Shown: one piece after another, positions 1 through 6,434 of the stretch
How positions within the stretch are numbered: the stretch's first letter is position 1
How the letters are laid out: each line of letters opens with the position of its first letter
Source of the DNA: a virus
DNA: 30,494 nucleotides
Strand: one strand, 5' to 3'
IMG/VR virus record: IMGVR_UViG_3300037193_001395
Location: 1 to 30,494 of that record
Notes under the pieces: model-generated
What the model was told of the DNA's origin: nothing
Database searches by the model: none
What the model saw: only the letters and a program-made list of their open reading frames with translations
Translations under genes and position numbers: made by a program

Positions 1-801
1 ACGCGGGGGGCCAGTGGCAAAGAGCCGCTGCCCCCCGCTTTTGCGTCCTGGGTCGCGCAGGGGATCAAGTTCCGGCGGGCGTCGGTGTCGATGCTCGCCG
101 GGGTCCCCGGCTCTCACAAGACCAGGATCATGCTCAATGCCGTGGTGAACATGGGTGTCTCGACACTCGGCTTCAGCACGGACTCCGATCAGGACACCAT
201 CGCCTCCCGACTTCTGGCGAAGGCGACGAACACGCCGACGACAGTTACCGAGGAGTGGCTGAGGACCGAGCCAGCCAAGTGCCAGCGGCTGCTGTCCGCC
301 TACGACTTCATCCGCTGGGACTTCCGCCCGGACCCCACGCTGGATGACATCTGGCACGGGCTGTACGCCTACCACGAGACCGAGGGCCGCTACCCGGACC
401 AGACGGTCATCGACATCGCTTCGGACGTCGGGCACGACGTCGGCGACGAATGGGCGTCCCTGCGGGACCTGATGCGCCAGGCGAAGGTGATCGCCCGCGA
501 GACGGGCACGCACCTGCTGCTGGTACACCACTGCGCGGACTCGCCCAGCACGAAGAAGCCGTGCCCCAGGCGCTCGGACATCCACGGCAAGGTCGCCGCG
601 ATTCCCGAGCTGATCATCACCTGTGGCCTGGACGCCTCCGGCGGCCTGCATGTGGCGCCGGTCAAGAACCGGCACGCCAAGGCGTCTGCGGACGCCGAGA
701 TCCGCATTCCCATGACGCTGAACGCAGAGACCAGCTTCGTGGGCGACTACGTAGACCAGCACGCTTACGCGAGCTGGAACCAGCCAGGAGAGGACTGGTA
801 G
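1..801 (+). CDS. DnaB-like replicative helicase, C-terminal part (5' end outside window)
   Basis: RecA-fold ATPase of the DnaB type, expected to unwind DNA at the phage fork with the primase encoded downstream. The frame is open from base 1, and the first possible starts inside the window (GTG 85, ATG 91) fall directly before the P-loop AGVPGSHKT, so the true start must lie upstream; 266 residues are visible. Other helicase landmarks are FSTDSD after the P-loop, a hydrophobic Walker B stretch TVIDIASD, LLLVHHCAD, and the DnaB-like segment DIHGKVAAIPELI followed by VKNRH. The invariant-looking Lys-Thr of the P-loop is kept although a Ser-His replaces the usual Gly-x. It heads the + strand replication cluster; the next gene begins 3 bases after its TAG. 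A RecA/RepA-like single-domain ATPase is the main alternative. Confidence 0.8.
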   Translation, partial: TRGASGKEPLPPAFASWVAQGIKFRRASVSMLAGVPGSHKTRIMLNAVVNMGVSTLGFSTDSDQDTIASRLLAKATNTPTTVTEEWLRTEPAKCQRLLSAYDFIRWDFRPDPTLDDIWHGLYAYHETEGRYPDQTVIDIASDVGHDVGDEWASLRDLMRQAKVIARETGTHLLLVHHCADSPSTKKPCPRRSDIHGKVAAIPELIITCGLDASGGLHVAPVKNRHAKASADAEIRIPMTLNAETSFVGDYVDQHAYASWNQPGEDW

Positions 802-804
802 CTG

Positions 805-1344
805 ATGGAAATCAAGATCGTGGTGGACGAGGTCACGCTCAACACTGTCGTTGGGGACGTCATCCGCGTGGACGAGGACGGCGACGAGTACGTGGACGGC
901 CAGTCGACGGTGGCGGACAAGGTCGCCGCGCTGATCAAGGACGCAGTGGTCAAGAGCCCGGAGTACGCCGGCCTGCGGGAGCGGGTTACGGAGATCCGTA
1001 ACCAGGAGATCCGCGAGGCCGTCAAGCCGCTGATCCGGGAGGCGTTGGAACGCCCGATACGGCGGACCAACACCTGGGGAGAGCAGGTGGGCAAGGAAAC
1101 CACGCTGTCCGAGATCATCATGGAAGAGGCGAAGGGCGTTTTCGCCGCGACGCGGGACGGCTACGACCGAAACCGTCCCTCCTTCGTCCGGCAGGTGGTG
1201 GCGGAGGAGGTCCAGAAGGCGTTCAAGGCGGACATCCAGGAGCAGGTCAAGAAGGCCCGTGAAGCCATCGCCACGCAGCTCGGGACCGCCGTATACCAGG
1301 ACGTCGTAAAGACGGCCCTTCAGGCCCTCCAGGGGGCGAAGTGA
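805..1344 (+). CDS. hypothetical protein in replication cluster (179 aa)
   Basis: I do not recognise a named domain. The protein begins MEIKIVVDEVTL and is charged, with an acidic N-terminal third (DEDGDEYVDG) and a largely helical remainder rich in Glu, Lys, Arg and Ala. Similar opening sequences occur, from memory, in other actinophages next to helicase or recombination genes, but no activity is known to me. The ATG at 805 follows the helicase stop by three bases, with an AGGAGAGG Shine-Dalgarno sequence inside the helicase end. Its stop overlaps the GTG of the next gene (GTGA). A DNA-binding or helicase-accessory role is only a guess from position. Confidence 0.7.
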   Translation: MEIKIVVDEVTLNTVVGDVIRVDEDGDEYVDGQSTVADKVAALIKDAVVKSPEYAGLRERVTEIRNQEIREAVKPLIREALERPIRRTNTWGEQVGKETTLSEIIMEEAKGVFAATRDGYDRNRPSFVRQVVAEEVQKAFKADIQEQVKKAREAIATQLGTAVYQDVVKTALQALQGAK

Positions 1345-1526
1345 ACCCCTTGACCCTGGCCGAACTGCGGCTGAAGCACGCGCAACTGACCGAGCGCGCC
1401 GAGCGCCTGGAGCTGAAGTGGCGCACGCTGCCCCCCACCGCCAAGGCGGTGGCCCTGGGCAAGGAGATCAGGGCGCTGCGCGAGCAGGCCGCCGACTACG
1501 GCCGGCTGCTGGAGGCCCAGACGTGA
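1341..1526 (+). CDS. small coiled-coil hypothetical protein (61 aa)
   Basis: The GTG at 1341 overlaps the preceding stop as GTGA, and AGGGGGCGAA just upstream serves as the ribosome site. The product is a short Leu/Ala/Glu/Arg-rich helix (for example AELRLKHAQLTERAERLELKW and later KEIRALREQAADYGRLL) with heptad-like spacing, so a coiled coil or helical hairpin is likely. No function can be assigned. It lies in the gapless early operon, and its own stop again overlaps the next GTG. Confidence 0.6.
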   Translation: MNPLTLAELRLKHAQLTERAERLELKWRTLPPTAKAVALGKEIRALREQAADYGRLLEAQT

Positions 1527-1702
1527 ACCTCCTTCAGACCATTGCCAGGTCGAGGACCTGCCGGCTCCGGCATCGCTTCTCCCGCTGGTCGTACAACAAG
1601 GTCGACTACGGCGATGGCTACATGGAGTTGGACCGCGACGTCCAGATACGCATGTGCCTGCGGTGCGGGCACCAGGAGATCCGGGAGCGCGTATGCGAGT
1701 GA
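1523..1702 (+). CDS. small zinc-knuckle-like protein (59 aa)
   Basis: A GTG start at 1523 overlaps the previous stop (GTGA), so this start is preferred over upstream in-frame codons buried in the preceding gene. The product begins with a basic segment (ARSRTCRLRHRFSRW) and ends with CLRCGHQEIRERVCE, a CxxCGH knuckle plus one more Cys. This suggests one bound zinc and nucleic-acid contact. Small basic knuckle proteins of this kind are frequent in early operons of actinophages but are uncharacterised. The 3' end overlaps the next gene by ten bases. Confidence 0.55.
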   Translation: MNLLQTIARSRTCRLRHRFSRWSYNKVDYGDGYMELDRDVQIRMCLRCGHQEIRERVCE

Positions 1703-1860
1703 TCAGGCGCTGCCGTTCATGGCGTATCCGAGCCTGGCGCGTCGTGCGGTGCTCGTGGCCGGCAGAGCACGTAGCCAGATCCAAGTGGCACTGCGCCGAG
1801 AACAGCACCGGCCATATCTGGCTGGTGCGTGACTGCGAGCGGCCCAGGGAGCGGGCATGA
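1693..1860 (+). CDS. small basic hypothetical protein (55 aa)
   Basis: The ATG at 1693 lies ten bases before the end of the previous gene, and the stop overlaps the next start as ATGA (1857-1860). The product is very Arg/Trp-rich (RRCRSWRIRAWR) and carries four Cys and two His, so a metal site is possible. The longer in-frame start at 1654 is less likely because it would overlap the previous gene deeply. Gene status rests on the start/stop coupling and the absence of any other reading of this interval. Confidence 0.45.
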   Translation: MRVIRRCRSWRIRAWRVVRCSWPAEHVARSKWHCAENSTGHIWLVRDCERPRERA

Positions 1861-2222
1861 GAGTGATCGTGACCGGCTCCAGGGCCTGGCCCCAGCCCTC
1901 GAAGGTCCACTTCGAGCTGGGGCTTCTGTTTTGCCAGCACGGGCCCTTCACGCTCGTGCACGGTGCCTGCGCCACGGGCGCGGACGCTGCGGCGCACCAC
2001 TGGTACGAGGTGGCCGGGCAGACGCTCGGGTGCATCGAGATTCGGTTCCCGGCCGACTGGGAGCAGTTCGGCAAGAGAGCCGGGCCGATACGCAACGCCG
2101 AGATGGTGAAGGCCGGGGCCGATCTGGTCCTGGCCTTCTTCTCTGGCGACAGCAGAGGCACCCGCCACACCGTCAGCCTGGCCGAGGAGGCCGGAATCCA
2201 AGTCAGGAGCGTGGTCGTATGA
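1857..2222 (+). CDS. SLOG-superfamily (DUF2493/YspA-like) nucleotide-binding protein
   Basis: This 121-aa protein shows the hallmarks of the SLOG Rossmann-like fold in its short DUF2493 form. It has an N-terminal strand MRVIVTGSRAW, a central LVHGACATGADAAAHHW (the gGA.TGAD loop that grips nucleotide-like ligands), and GPIRNAEMVKAGADLVLAF followed by SRGTRHTVSLAEEAGI. SLOG proteins are known as sensors or handlers of nucleotide-derived ligands, and some family members act in phage-host conflict, but the ligand of phage DUF2493 proteins is unknown to me. The ATG at 1857 overlaps the upstream stop. Family confidence is high; function is open. Confidence 0.8.
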   Translation: MRVIVTGSRAWPQPSKVHFELGLLFCQHGPFTLVHGACATGADAAAHHWYEVAGQTLGCIEIRFPADWEQFGKRAGPIRNAEMVKAGADLVLAFFSGDSRGTRHTVSLAEEAGIQVRSVVV

Positions 2223-2437
2223 CCGACAATCACCGCGGCCTGCCGCACGATCTGCCGCCGTACAGACCCAACTGGCCCTTGCCCATCAAGGTCAGAGCGA
2301 AGGTCGTCAAGGGCGGGGATGGCTGGGCGTGGGTGCATAACTGCCCGCGCAGGTGGCTCTGGCAGATGGCCTTCGGCTATCCGACCCAGCCCGAAGCCTT
2401 CGAGGCTGCCCTGAAGCACGCCAGGGGGTGCTGGTGA
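2219..2437 (+). CDS. hypothetical protein (72 aa)
   Basis: The ATG at 2219 overlaps the SLOG gene stop (ATGA), and the stop overlaps the next GTG. The product is rich in aromatic residues and proline: an N-terminal RGLPHDLPPYRPNWPLP, then VRAKVVKGGDGWAWVHNC, suggesting a small beta domain, and a C-terminal helix ending in GCW. No family recognised. It is kept because it fills the interval exactly, with coupled ends on both sides. Confidence 0.55.
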   Translation: MTDNHRGLPHDLPPYRPNWPLPIKVRAKVVKGGDGWAWVHNCPRRWLWQMAFGYPTQPEAFEAALKHARGCW

Positions 2438-2733
2438 GCACGTACAACGTCCTGTGCGTGGGCGGCCCTGCCGATGGCCAGTGGAAGGTTGTCGAGGACC
2501 GCACCTTCGAGGTGGCGGAGCTGCCGAAGATCGAGTTCACCACCGCCATGACGGACGCGATGATCGAGCCCTTCATCAGACACCGCTACTACGTCGATCA
2601 AATCGCCATGCTCGACTTCCGGCTGTGGATCGCCGTCTGTGAGCGGCAGTTCAAGGGCTCCACCGAACGTAACAAGGCCGTGCTGCGGGCCATCCTGCAA
2701 CGCGATGTGGCGAACCACCTGGAGGCGCCGTGA
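2434..2733 (+). CDS. hypothetical protein (99 aa)
   Basis: The GTG at 2434 is preferred over the in-frame GTG at 2428 because AGGGGG at 2423-2428 then sits at a normal distance and the start overlaps the previous stop as GTGA. The product opens with TYNVLCVGGPADGQW and continues as a mixed alpha/beta chain, with RHRYYVDQIAMLDFRLWIAVCE in the middle and a helical end. The opening CVGGPADGQ resembles small conserved phage proteins of unknown role. No catalytic motif is visible. Confidence 0.6.
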   Translation: MSTYNVLCVGGPADGQWKVVEDRTFEVAELPKIEFTTAMTDAMIEPFIRHRYYVDQIAMLDFRLWIAVCERQFKGSTERNKAVLRAILQRDVANHLEAP

Positions 2734-3131
2734 GCACCAAGAGCAAAGCGAAGGGCACCGCCGCGGAGCGGGAGGTGGTCCGCTACCTCCAGACCTGGTG
2801 GCCGAACGCAGAGCGGCGGGCCCTGTCCGGCAACAAGGACAAGGGTGACGTCGCTGGAATTCACGACCTCGTCGTGGAGGTCAAGGCCGCAGCCACCTTG
2901 CAGATCCCCGCCTGGAAGCGGGAGACGCTGAAGGAGATGGAGAACGCAGACGCCGGTAACTGCATGCTGGTCGTCAAGCGGCCTCGCAAGGCTGTCGGCG
3001 AATGGGACGCCTACATGCCCATCGGTGCCCTGGGCTACGACCAGCGGCAACACCTGCCTCAGGAGGCGCCGGAATGGGTGCGTATGGATCTACTCGTGGC
3101 CGTCCTGACACTTCGGGGCGAGGGGTACTGA
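2730..3131 (+). CDS. Holliday-junction-resolvase-like PD-(D/E)XK nuclease
   Basis: The 133-aa protein has the compact resolvase pattern: KGTAAEREVVRYL at the N terminus (Glu13), then SGNKDKGDVAGIHDLVVEVKAA, giving Asp40 and the Glu50-x-Lys52 pair of the PD-(D/E)XK fold. This matches archaeal-Hjc-like and phage resolvases that cut branched DNA during recombination and before packaging. The GTG at 2730 overlaps the previous stop. The gene lies between helicase and primase, as expected for a replication/recombination module. A related nuclease of the same fold (VRR-NUC-like) is the alternative; the fold assignment is the firmer part. Confidence 0.75.
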   Translation: MSTKSKAKGTAAEREVVRYLQTWWPNAERRALSGNKDKGDVAGIHDLVVEVKAAATLQIPAWKRETLKEMENADAGNCMLVVKRPRKAVGEWDAYMPIGALGYDQRQHLPQEAPEWVRMDLLVAVLTLRGEGY

Positions 3132-3490
3132 TTCCCATCGCTCCCGTCCTCGCCCACTACGGCGTCGACCTGAACCAAGGTCGCTGGGGCAACGAGCTGG
3201 TCTGCTGCCCCGTGCACGGCGAGCGCCGTGCATCCATGTCCGTCAACACCGAGAAGGGCGTAGCCCACTGCTTCGCATGCGGCTTCGGAGGAGGCGCGCT
3301 GAAGCTGATCATGGCAATGGAGGGCTGCGACCGTGCAGACGCTGAGCGAAGAGCAGCGGAAATACTTCGAGCAAGCGGCATCGATCTACCAGCAGGATCT
3401 GGCGGGCGATACCAGCGCCCAGGCCTATCTGGCGAAGAGGGGCCTGGGGCCCGCCGCACTCGGTACGTTCCGCCTGGGCGTCGTTCATAG
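3074..3490 (+). CDS. primase zinc-binding subunit/domain (CHC2 zinc finger), separate ORF
   Basis: This 138-aa ORF encodes a DnaG-type CHC2 zinc finger: CCPVHGERRASMSVNTEKG, then HCFACGFGGGALKLIMAMEG and a helix ending ILRASGIDLP, the usual end of this domain. It recognises template DNA for primer synthesis. The chosen ATG (3074) has a perfect AGGAGG at 3061-3066, 7 bases upstream, and overlaps the nuclease gene by 58 bases. An ATT start at 3131 directly after the nuclease stop is possible but unusual. After about base 3391 the sequence becomes low-complexity (RRTRYVPPGRRS), as expected where it runs out of frame over the Toprim gene. The catalytic part is in the next ORF, frame +1, overlapping from 3333. 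Confidence 0.7.
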   Translation: MGAYGSTRGRPDTSGRGVLIPIAPVLAHYGVDLNQGRWGNELVCCPVHGERRASMSVNTEKGVAHCFACGFGGGALKLIMAMEGCDRADAERRAAEILRASGIDLPAGSGGRYQRPGLSGEEGPGARRTRYVPPGRRS

Positions 3491-4004
3491 GCCACTGGTC
3501 GGCCACGAGGGCTACGCCGGCCGCCTGGCCATCCCGTACCTGACCCCCGCCGGGGTGGTCAACCTCCGCTTCCGCTGCCTCCAGTCGCACGACTGCGGTG
3601 AAACCGTCCTGTGGACCGACAAGAACGGCAAGCCGCACACCTGCACCAAGTACCTGTCCATCGACGGGGCGGGGACCAACCTCTACAACGTGCTGGACCT
3701 CAAGAAGGACTCGCCCTCCATCGTCGTAGCCGAGGGCGAGATCGACGCCATGTCCTGGTCCCTGGCCGGTGTCCCGGCCGTGGGACTGCCCGGCGTGGAC
3801 GCCTGGCAGGAGCACTTCGGGCGCTGCCTGGAGGACTTCGACGTGATCTATGCCGCCGGAGACAGCGATACGGCCGGGCGCAAGCTGAACAGCTTGCTGG
3901 CCAAGAAGACCAAGGCCCGCCCGCTGCGCTTCCCGCCGGGCGAGGACAGCAACAGCATCTACGCAAGGGAGGGAGCCGATGGGCTCCGCCGACTCATCGA
4001 ATGA
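3333..4004 (+). CDS. DNA primase catalytic (Toprim) subunit/domain
   Basis: 223 aa with a DnaG-like RNA polymerase core: AYLAKRGLGPAALGTFRLGV near residues 31-50 (the usual entry into the catalytic domain), GRLAIPYLTPAGVVNLRFR at 63-81, then Toprim motifs AEGEIDAMS (Glu134) and AAGDSDTAG (Asp177, Asp179) that bind the metal ions. Cys82, Cys88 and Cys104 could form an extra metal site. There is no zinc finger here; that lies in the preceding ORF. The GTG start at 3333 has its own GGAGGG at 3319-3324, so separate translation is plausible and the two products may assemble. The C terminus is short, without an obvious helicase-binding domain. Confidence 0.8.
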   Translation: MQTLSEEQRKYFEQAASIYQQDLAGDTSAQAYLAKRGLGPAALGTFRLGVVHRPLVGHEGYAGRLAIPYLTPAGVVNLRFRCLQSHDCGETVLWTDKNGKPHTCTKYLSIDGAGTNLYNVLDLKKDSPSIVVAEGEIDAMSWSLAGVPAVGLPGVDAWQEHFGRCLEDFDVIYAAGDSDTAGRKLNSLLAKKTKARPLRFPPGEDSNSIYAREGADGLRRLIE

Positions 4005-4623
4005 CCTGTGCCGGTGCGGGCACATCCGCTTCCGCCATCAGCGCGAGGACGCCGACGATCGACACTGCGCGATCCCATCGTGCAGGTGCACGGACTTCCA
4101 GCAGCGGGTCACGGACCAGCCCGCCATGGAGACGGTGGAGCTGCCCGAAGGGCCCAAGCCCTGCACATGCGGCCCTAACGAGGCCTGCGGGGACCCCTGC
4201 GTCCCCGCGCCCGAGGAGCCCCCCCTGACGCCCGAGGAGGAAGAGCAGGCGCCTCCAGACACGCATGACTGGCACCACGCCACGCCGGAGGCGGGGCTGA
4301 CGTGCAAGGCCTGCGGCCTGGCTCACAAGAACTGGTCGGGCGAGGACTGCCCTGAGGCGCCGGAGAACGAGGGCGTGTGTGCCCATCCCAACTGCACGTG
4401 TGCGCCCGAGGCGCTGTGCCCGGGGGTCGCGAAGCCCCCGCCTCAACCGCAGCGACGGCCACCGTTCGCCGTCGCCTACTCCGTCCAGGGCCACCTCTAT
4501 GAGGTGGCCCTTCCTGGTGACGCCACCGTGAAGGCCGTGGACGGAGCCCTGGTCATCCAGCACCACCTGGGCCCCGTGGCTGGCATCGTCCAGGTGCTGC
4601 CCGTGATCGGAGAGAGCACATGA
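3979..4623 (+). CDS. cysteine-rich multi-zinc-knuckle protein (214 aa)
   Basis: The ATG at 3979 follows AGGGAGGGAG and overlaps the primase end by 26 bases. Several metal-site-like clusters are visible: LCRCGHIRFRH with CAIPSCRCTDF, CTCGPNEACGDPC, CKACGLAHKNW followed by C, and CAHPNCTCAPEALC. They are separated by acidic, proline-rich linkers (PEEPPLTPEEEEQAPP). The C terminus is different, a small beta domain FAVAYSVQGHLYEVALPGD. The architecture suggests a string of independent zinc knuckles, perhaps contacting nucleic acid or a host protein; no named family is recognised. Its TGA overlaps the next ATG. Confidence 0.65.
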   Translation: MGSADSSNDLCRCGHIRFRHQREDADDRHCAIPSCRCTDFQQRVTDQPAMETVELPEGPKPCTCGPNEACGDPCVPAPEEPPLTPEEEEQAPPDTHDWHHATPEAGLTCKACGLAHKNWSGEDCPEAPENEGVCAHPNCTCAPEALCPGVAKPPPQPQRRPPFAVAYSVQGHLYEVALPGDATVKAVDGALVIQHHLGPVAGIVQVLPVIGEST

Positions 4624-4859
4624 GCAAGCGAAGCTTCATCACCCGCGTGGCAGTAGCCGCTGGCTACTCCCATGAGTCGGCTGAACAACTCGTTCAGGAA
4701 GCGCTGGACGAGCACGCCCACGAACTCGCCGAGAAGGTCTTGGCGCTGCGCGCCAACATCCCCGACTACGCGGCTTCCGCCGCCTGGAAGCGCGGCTACG
4801 AGGCGGCCCTGACGATGGCCGCCCTGGAGATCGAGAACCCCCAGAAGGAGGGGCAGTGA
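4620..4859 (+). CDS. hypothetical helical protein (79 aa)
   Basis: The ATG at 4620 overlaps the preceding stop (ATGA). The N-terminal half, FITRVAVAAGYSHESAEQLVQEALDEHAHELAEK, looks like a short helical bundle, reminiscent in pattern of small DNA-binding helices but without a clear helix-turn-helix. A second helix EAALTMAALEI follows. Function unknown. The stop overlaps the next GTG. Confidence 0.55.
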   Translation: MSKRSFITRVAVAAGYSHESAEQLVQEALDEHAHELAEKVLALRANIPDYAASAAWKRGYEAALTMAALEIENPQKEGQ

Positions 4860-5194
4860 CGCTGAACCTGAAGCTCGGCAAGGCCGCCGTGACCTTCGAG
4901 TACACCGACGACAACATGACGGCCTCCTGGACCGTGAAGGCGGACGAGGGCGAGGACAGGCTGCTGAGCATCATGCGCTTCGTCATCGCCTTTGTGGAGT
5001 CGCAGAACGGCCACCCGCCTCTTCCGGAGCGCATCCCCGGCATGGCGCTGGGCATGGCCCAGACGCAGTATCCGGACCCGGATGCGCCGGTGCCGTTCGT
5101 ACCCACCACGCCAGCCGTCGGCAACGGCTGGGCCATGCCCCAGATCCCCGAGGGCGCGGACTATGAGCTGATCCCCCCGGAGGAGCAGGGATGA
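4856..5194 (+). CDS. hypothetical protein (112 aa)
   Basis: A GTG at 4856 overlaps the previous stop, with AGGAGGGGCA just upstream as a strong ribosome site. Residues 1-50 alternate in the way of a small beta sheet (LNLKLGKAAVTFEY, MTASWTVKAD) followed by an amphipathic helix LLSIMRFVIAFVES. The last half is proline-rich and probably unstructured (PDPDAPVPFVPTTPAVGNG). No family recognised; the beta-then-helix plan could be a small oligomeric regulator, which is inference only. Confidence 0.55.
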   Translation: MTLNLKLGKAAVTFEYTDDNMTASWTVKADEGEDRLLSIMRFVIAFVESQNGHPPLPERIPGMALGMAQTQYPDPDAPVPFVPTTPAVGNGWAMPQIPEGADYELIPPEEQG

Positions 5195-5496
5195 GCGCCG
5201 AAGTGCCGGCTGTCGGCGCCAAGTACGTGAAGCGTGATGCCCCCGACCAGGGGCGCGTCGTCACCGTAACCCGCGTCTGGAAGGACGACGACGGGCGCAC
5301 CGCCGTCGCGTACGAGTGGCGCGACGACAAGCCCGGACACAACTTCAGCGCGTGCCCGCTGGGCGTATTCCAGCGCACCTACCGGCCCGAAGGGGAGGGG
5401 GCGAGCGCCAGGGAGGAGATCTTCAAGCGCCTGGCGGGTGCCTTCATCGCCGAGGAGAGGGCGAACGCCCTGATCGACCCGGAGGTGTCGACGTGA
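5191..5496 (+). CDS. hypothetical protein (101 aa)
   Basis: The ATG at 5191 overlaps the previous stop and is preceded by GGAGGAGCAGGG. The first two thirds (VGAKYVKRDAPDQGRVVTVTRVWKDDDGRTAVAYEW) have the alternating pattern of a small SH3-like or Tudor-like beta barrel, ending in CPLGVFQRTYRP. A charged helix (REEIFKRLAGAFIAEERANAL) closes the protein. Many actinophages carry small barrel proteins of this type in early operons without known role. Low functional confidence. Confidence 0.55.
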   Translation: MSAEVPAVGAKYVKRDAPDQGRVVTVTRVWKDDDGRTAVAYEWRDDKPGHNFSACPLGVFQRTYRPEGEGASAREEIFKRLAGAFIAEERANALIDPEVST

Positions 5497-5753
5497 GAAT
5501 CGACCGCCTGCGAGTCGACGGCGAACCGGTACGCCGGTTTTTCCTGATCGCAGAGGTCACCTTCGCGGACCGCGAGGCGGAGCCCCGCCACGAGTACGAC
5601 CACAACTACTACGAGGACTCCGAGCTGCGCTCTGTCGTCACTGGCTGGATGCGTGACGGGGTCTACGACCGGGACGACTCCCCGGCCGTCACCTTCAGGG
5701 ACGTGCCCGACGCGTGGCACGAGGAACTGACGAGGAAGGATGGCGATGGCTGA
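5493..5753 (+). CDS. hypothetical protein (86 aa)
   Basis: The GTG at 5493 is chosen because GGAGGTG (5481-5487) lies 5 bases upstream and the start overlaps the preceding stop; the longer in-frame ORF beginning at 5316 is a shadow of the neighbour. The product opens VRIDRLRVDGEPVRRFFLIAEVTF, then carries an acidic/aromatic stretch (EYDHNYYEDSELRSVVTGW), and is strongly acidic. It looks like one small beta-alpha domain. No recognised family. Confidence 0.55.
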   Translation: MRIDRLRVDGEPVRRFFLIAEVTFADREAEPRHEYDHNYYEDSELRSVVTGWMRDGVYDRDDSPAVTFRDVPDAWHEELTRKDGDG

Positions 5754-5973
5754 CGCCGCCTGGCACGAGATCCCCGGAGAGGGGAAGTTCACCAACCTGG
5801 AGAGCGCGCTGGAGCACGCCCGCAAGGTCGCCAAGGGCACGGACACGACGCTGGAGATCTACGAGTGCACGCGCACGCTGGTGCGCACCGTCCAGCGGAA
5901 AGTCACGATCGAGGAGACGCCGGTCCTGCCGGCCCCGGCGTACGATGGTGAGGCCGCTCCGGACCCGGCGTAG
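5740..5973 (+). CDS. last gene of the + strand cluster, hypothetical (77 aa)
   Basis: Two ATGs are possible, 5740 and 5746. The GAGGAAGG at 5732-5739 is better spaced for 5746, which would shorten the protein by two residues. The product starts ADAAWHEIPGEGKF, has a helix LESALEHARKVAKGT and strands TLEIYECTRTLVRTVQRKVTIEE, a simple alpha/beta unit, and ends in a Pro/Ala tail. No family recognised. It is the final gene before the terminator at 6062. Confidence 0.55.
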   Translation: MAMADAAWHEIPGEGKFTNLESALEHARKVAKGTDTTLEIYECTRTLVRTVQRKVTIEETPVLPAPAYDGEAAPDPA

Positions 5974-6020
5974 CCGGACCTCTCCCCGGGGCGGCACCTA
6001 TGAGCGGGTGCGCAGCGCCA

Positions 6021-6034
6021 GGGCCGTCAGGCCC
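6021..6034 (+). other. small GTCA-loop hairpin ahead of the terminator
   Basis: GGGCC and GGCCC form a 5-bp perfect stem closed by a GTCA tetraloop, in the 3' untranslated leader to the main terminator. No T tract follows, so by itself it is not an intrinsic terminator. The same GTCA loop recurs in hairpins near the right end of the window (stems 30137-30143 and 30148-30154). Confidence 0.45.
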
Positions 6035-6061
6035 TCGGAAACGTGGTCCACCCGAAAGGAA

Positions 6062-6094
6062 GCCCCCCGCCTCACGGCGGGGGGCCCTTTTTTT
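6062..6094 (+). terminator. Rho-independent terminator of the + strand cluster
   Basis: A 10-bp perfect G/C stem (GCCCCCCGCC at 6062-6071, GGCGGGGGGC at 6076-6085) with a TCAC loop is followed by CC and seven T (6088-6094). This is a textbook intrinsic terminator for the rightward replication operon. Read on the other strand, the same stem is followed only by a weak T-containing stretch, so it may also help stop the converging late transcript. Confidence 0.92.
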
Positions 6095-6110
6095 GTGTCC
6101 ACGTGGACAC
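6095..6110. repeat. 16-bp perfect palindrome at the convergence point
   Basis: GTGTCCACGTGGACAC is its own reverse complement and begins directly after the terminator T tract. It may be a protein-binding dyad (CCACGTGG core) or a stem contributing to termination of the leftward transcript. No partner copy was found elsewhere in the window by eye. Confidence 0.6.
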
Positions 6111-6157
6111 GTGGCTGCCAAGCCACTTCTGACTGTAAGTGCCACCTATGACAATCG

Positions 6158-6183
6158 GGTCACGAGTGCATCACTCTGTGACC
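6158..6183 (-). other. strong hairpin spanning the holin stop codon
   Basis: GGTCAC-GAGTG (6158-6168) pairs with CACTC-T-GTGACC (6172-6183), an 11-bp stem with one bulged T and a three-base loop. The TGA stop of the last late gene (6171-6173) sits in the loop/stem. No T tract follows on the - strand, so it may protect the mRNA 3' end or assist termination rather than be a classic terminator. Confidence 0.5.
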
Positions 6184-6434
6184 GAGCCTTCACGCTTAGC
6201 CAACGCCTTGAGCACACCTTCTTCGATCCTCTTGTCAAGGACGCCGTTGGTCTGCTCCTTGATCTGCGTCAGCGTCTCGTCCTGTTTGCCCAGCCGGCCC
6301 TGGAGAATGACCACGGCCAGGACGGGGCCGATCAGGGCCACGAACTCCGCCGTGGCCGTGCCGGTCATCGCCAGCGGGACGTAGCCGGCCACACAGATGG
6401 CGAAGATCAGTACCTGCATCAGCTTGTCGCTCAC
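6171..6434 (-). CDS. holin-like two-transmembrane protein (87 aa)
   Basis: The small protein has two hydrophobic segments, about residues 5-25 (LMQVLIFAICVAGYVPLAM) and 29-48 (EFVALIGPVLAVVILQG), then a charged coiled-coil-like tail (RLGKQDETLTQIKEQTNGVLDKRIEEGVLKALAKREG). Length, two-helix topology and charged C terminus fit class II holins, which make the inner-membrane lesion that triggers lysis. It is the last gene of the late block, directly after a peptidoglycan-binding protein whose stop overlaps its start (ATGA), which supports a lysis role. A non-holin small membrane protein remains possible. Confidence 0.7.
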   Translation of the reverse strand: MSDKLMQVLIFAICVAGYVPLAMTGTATAEFVALIGPVLAVVILQGRLGKQDETLTQIKEQTNGVLDKRIEEGVLKALAKREGSVTE

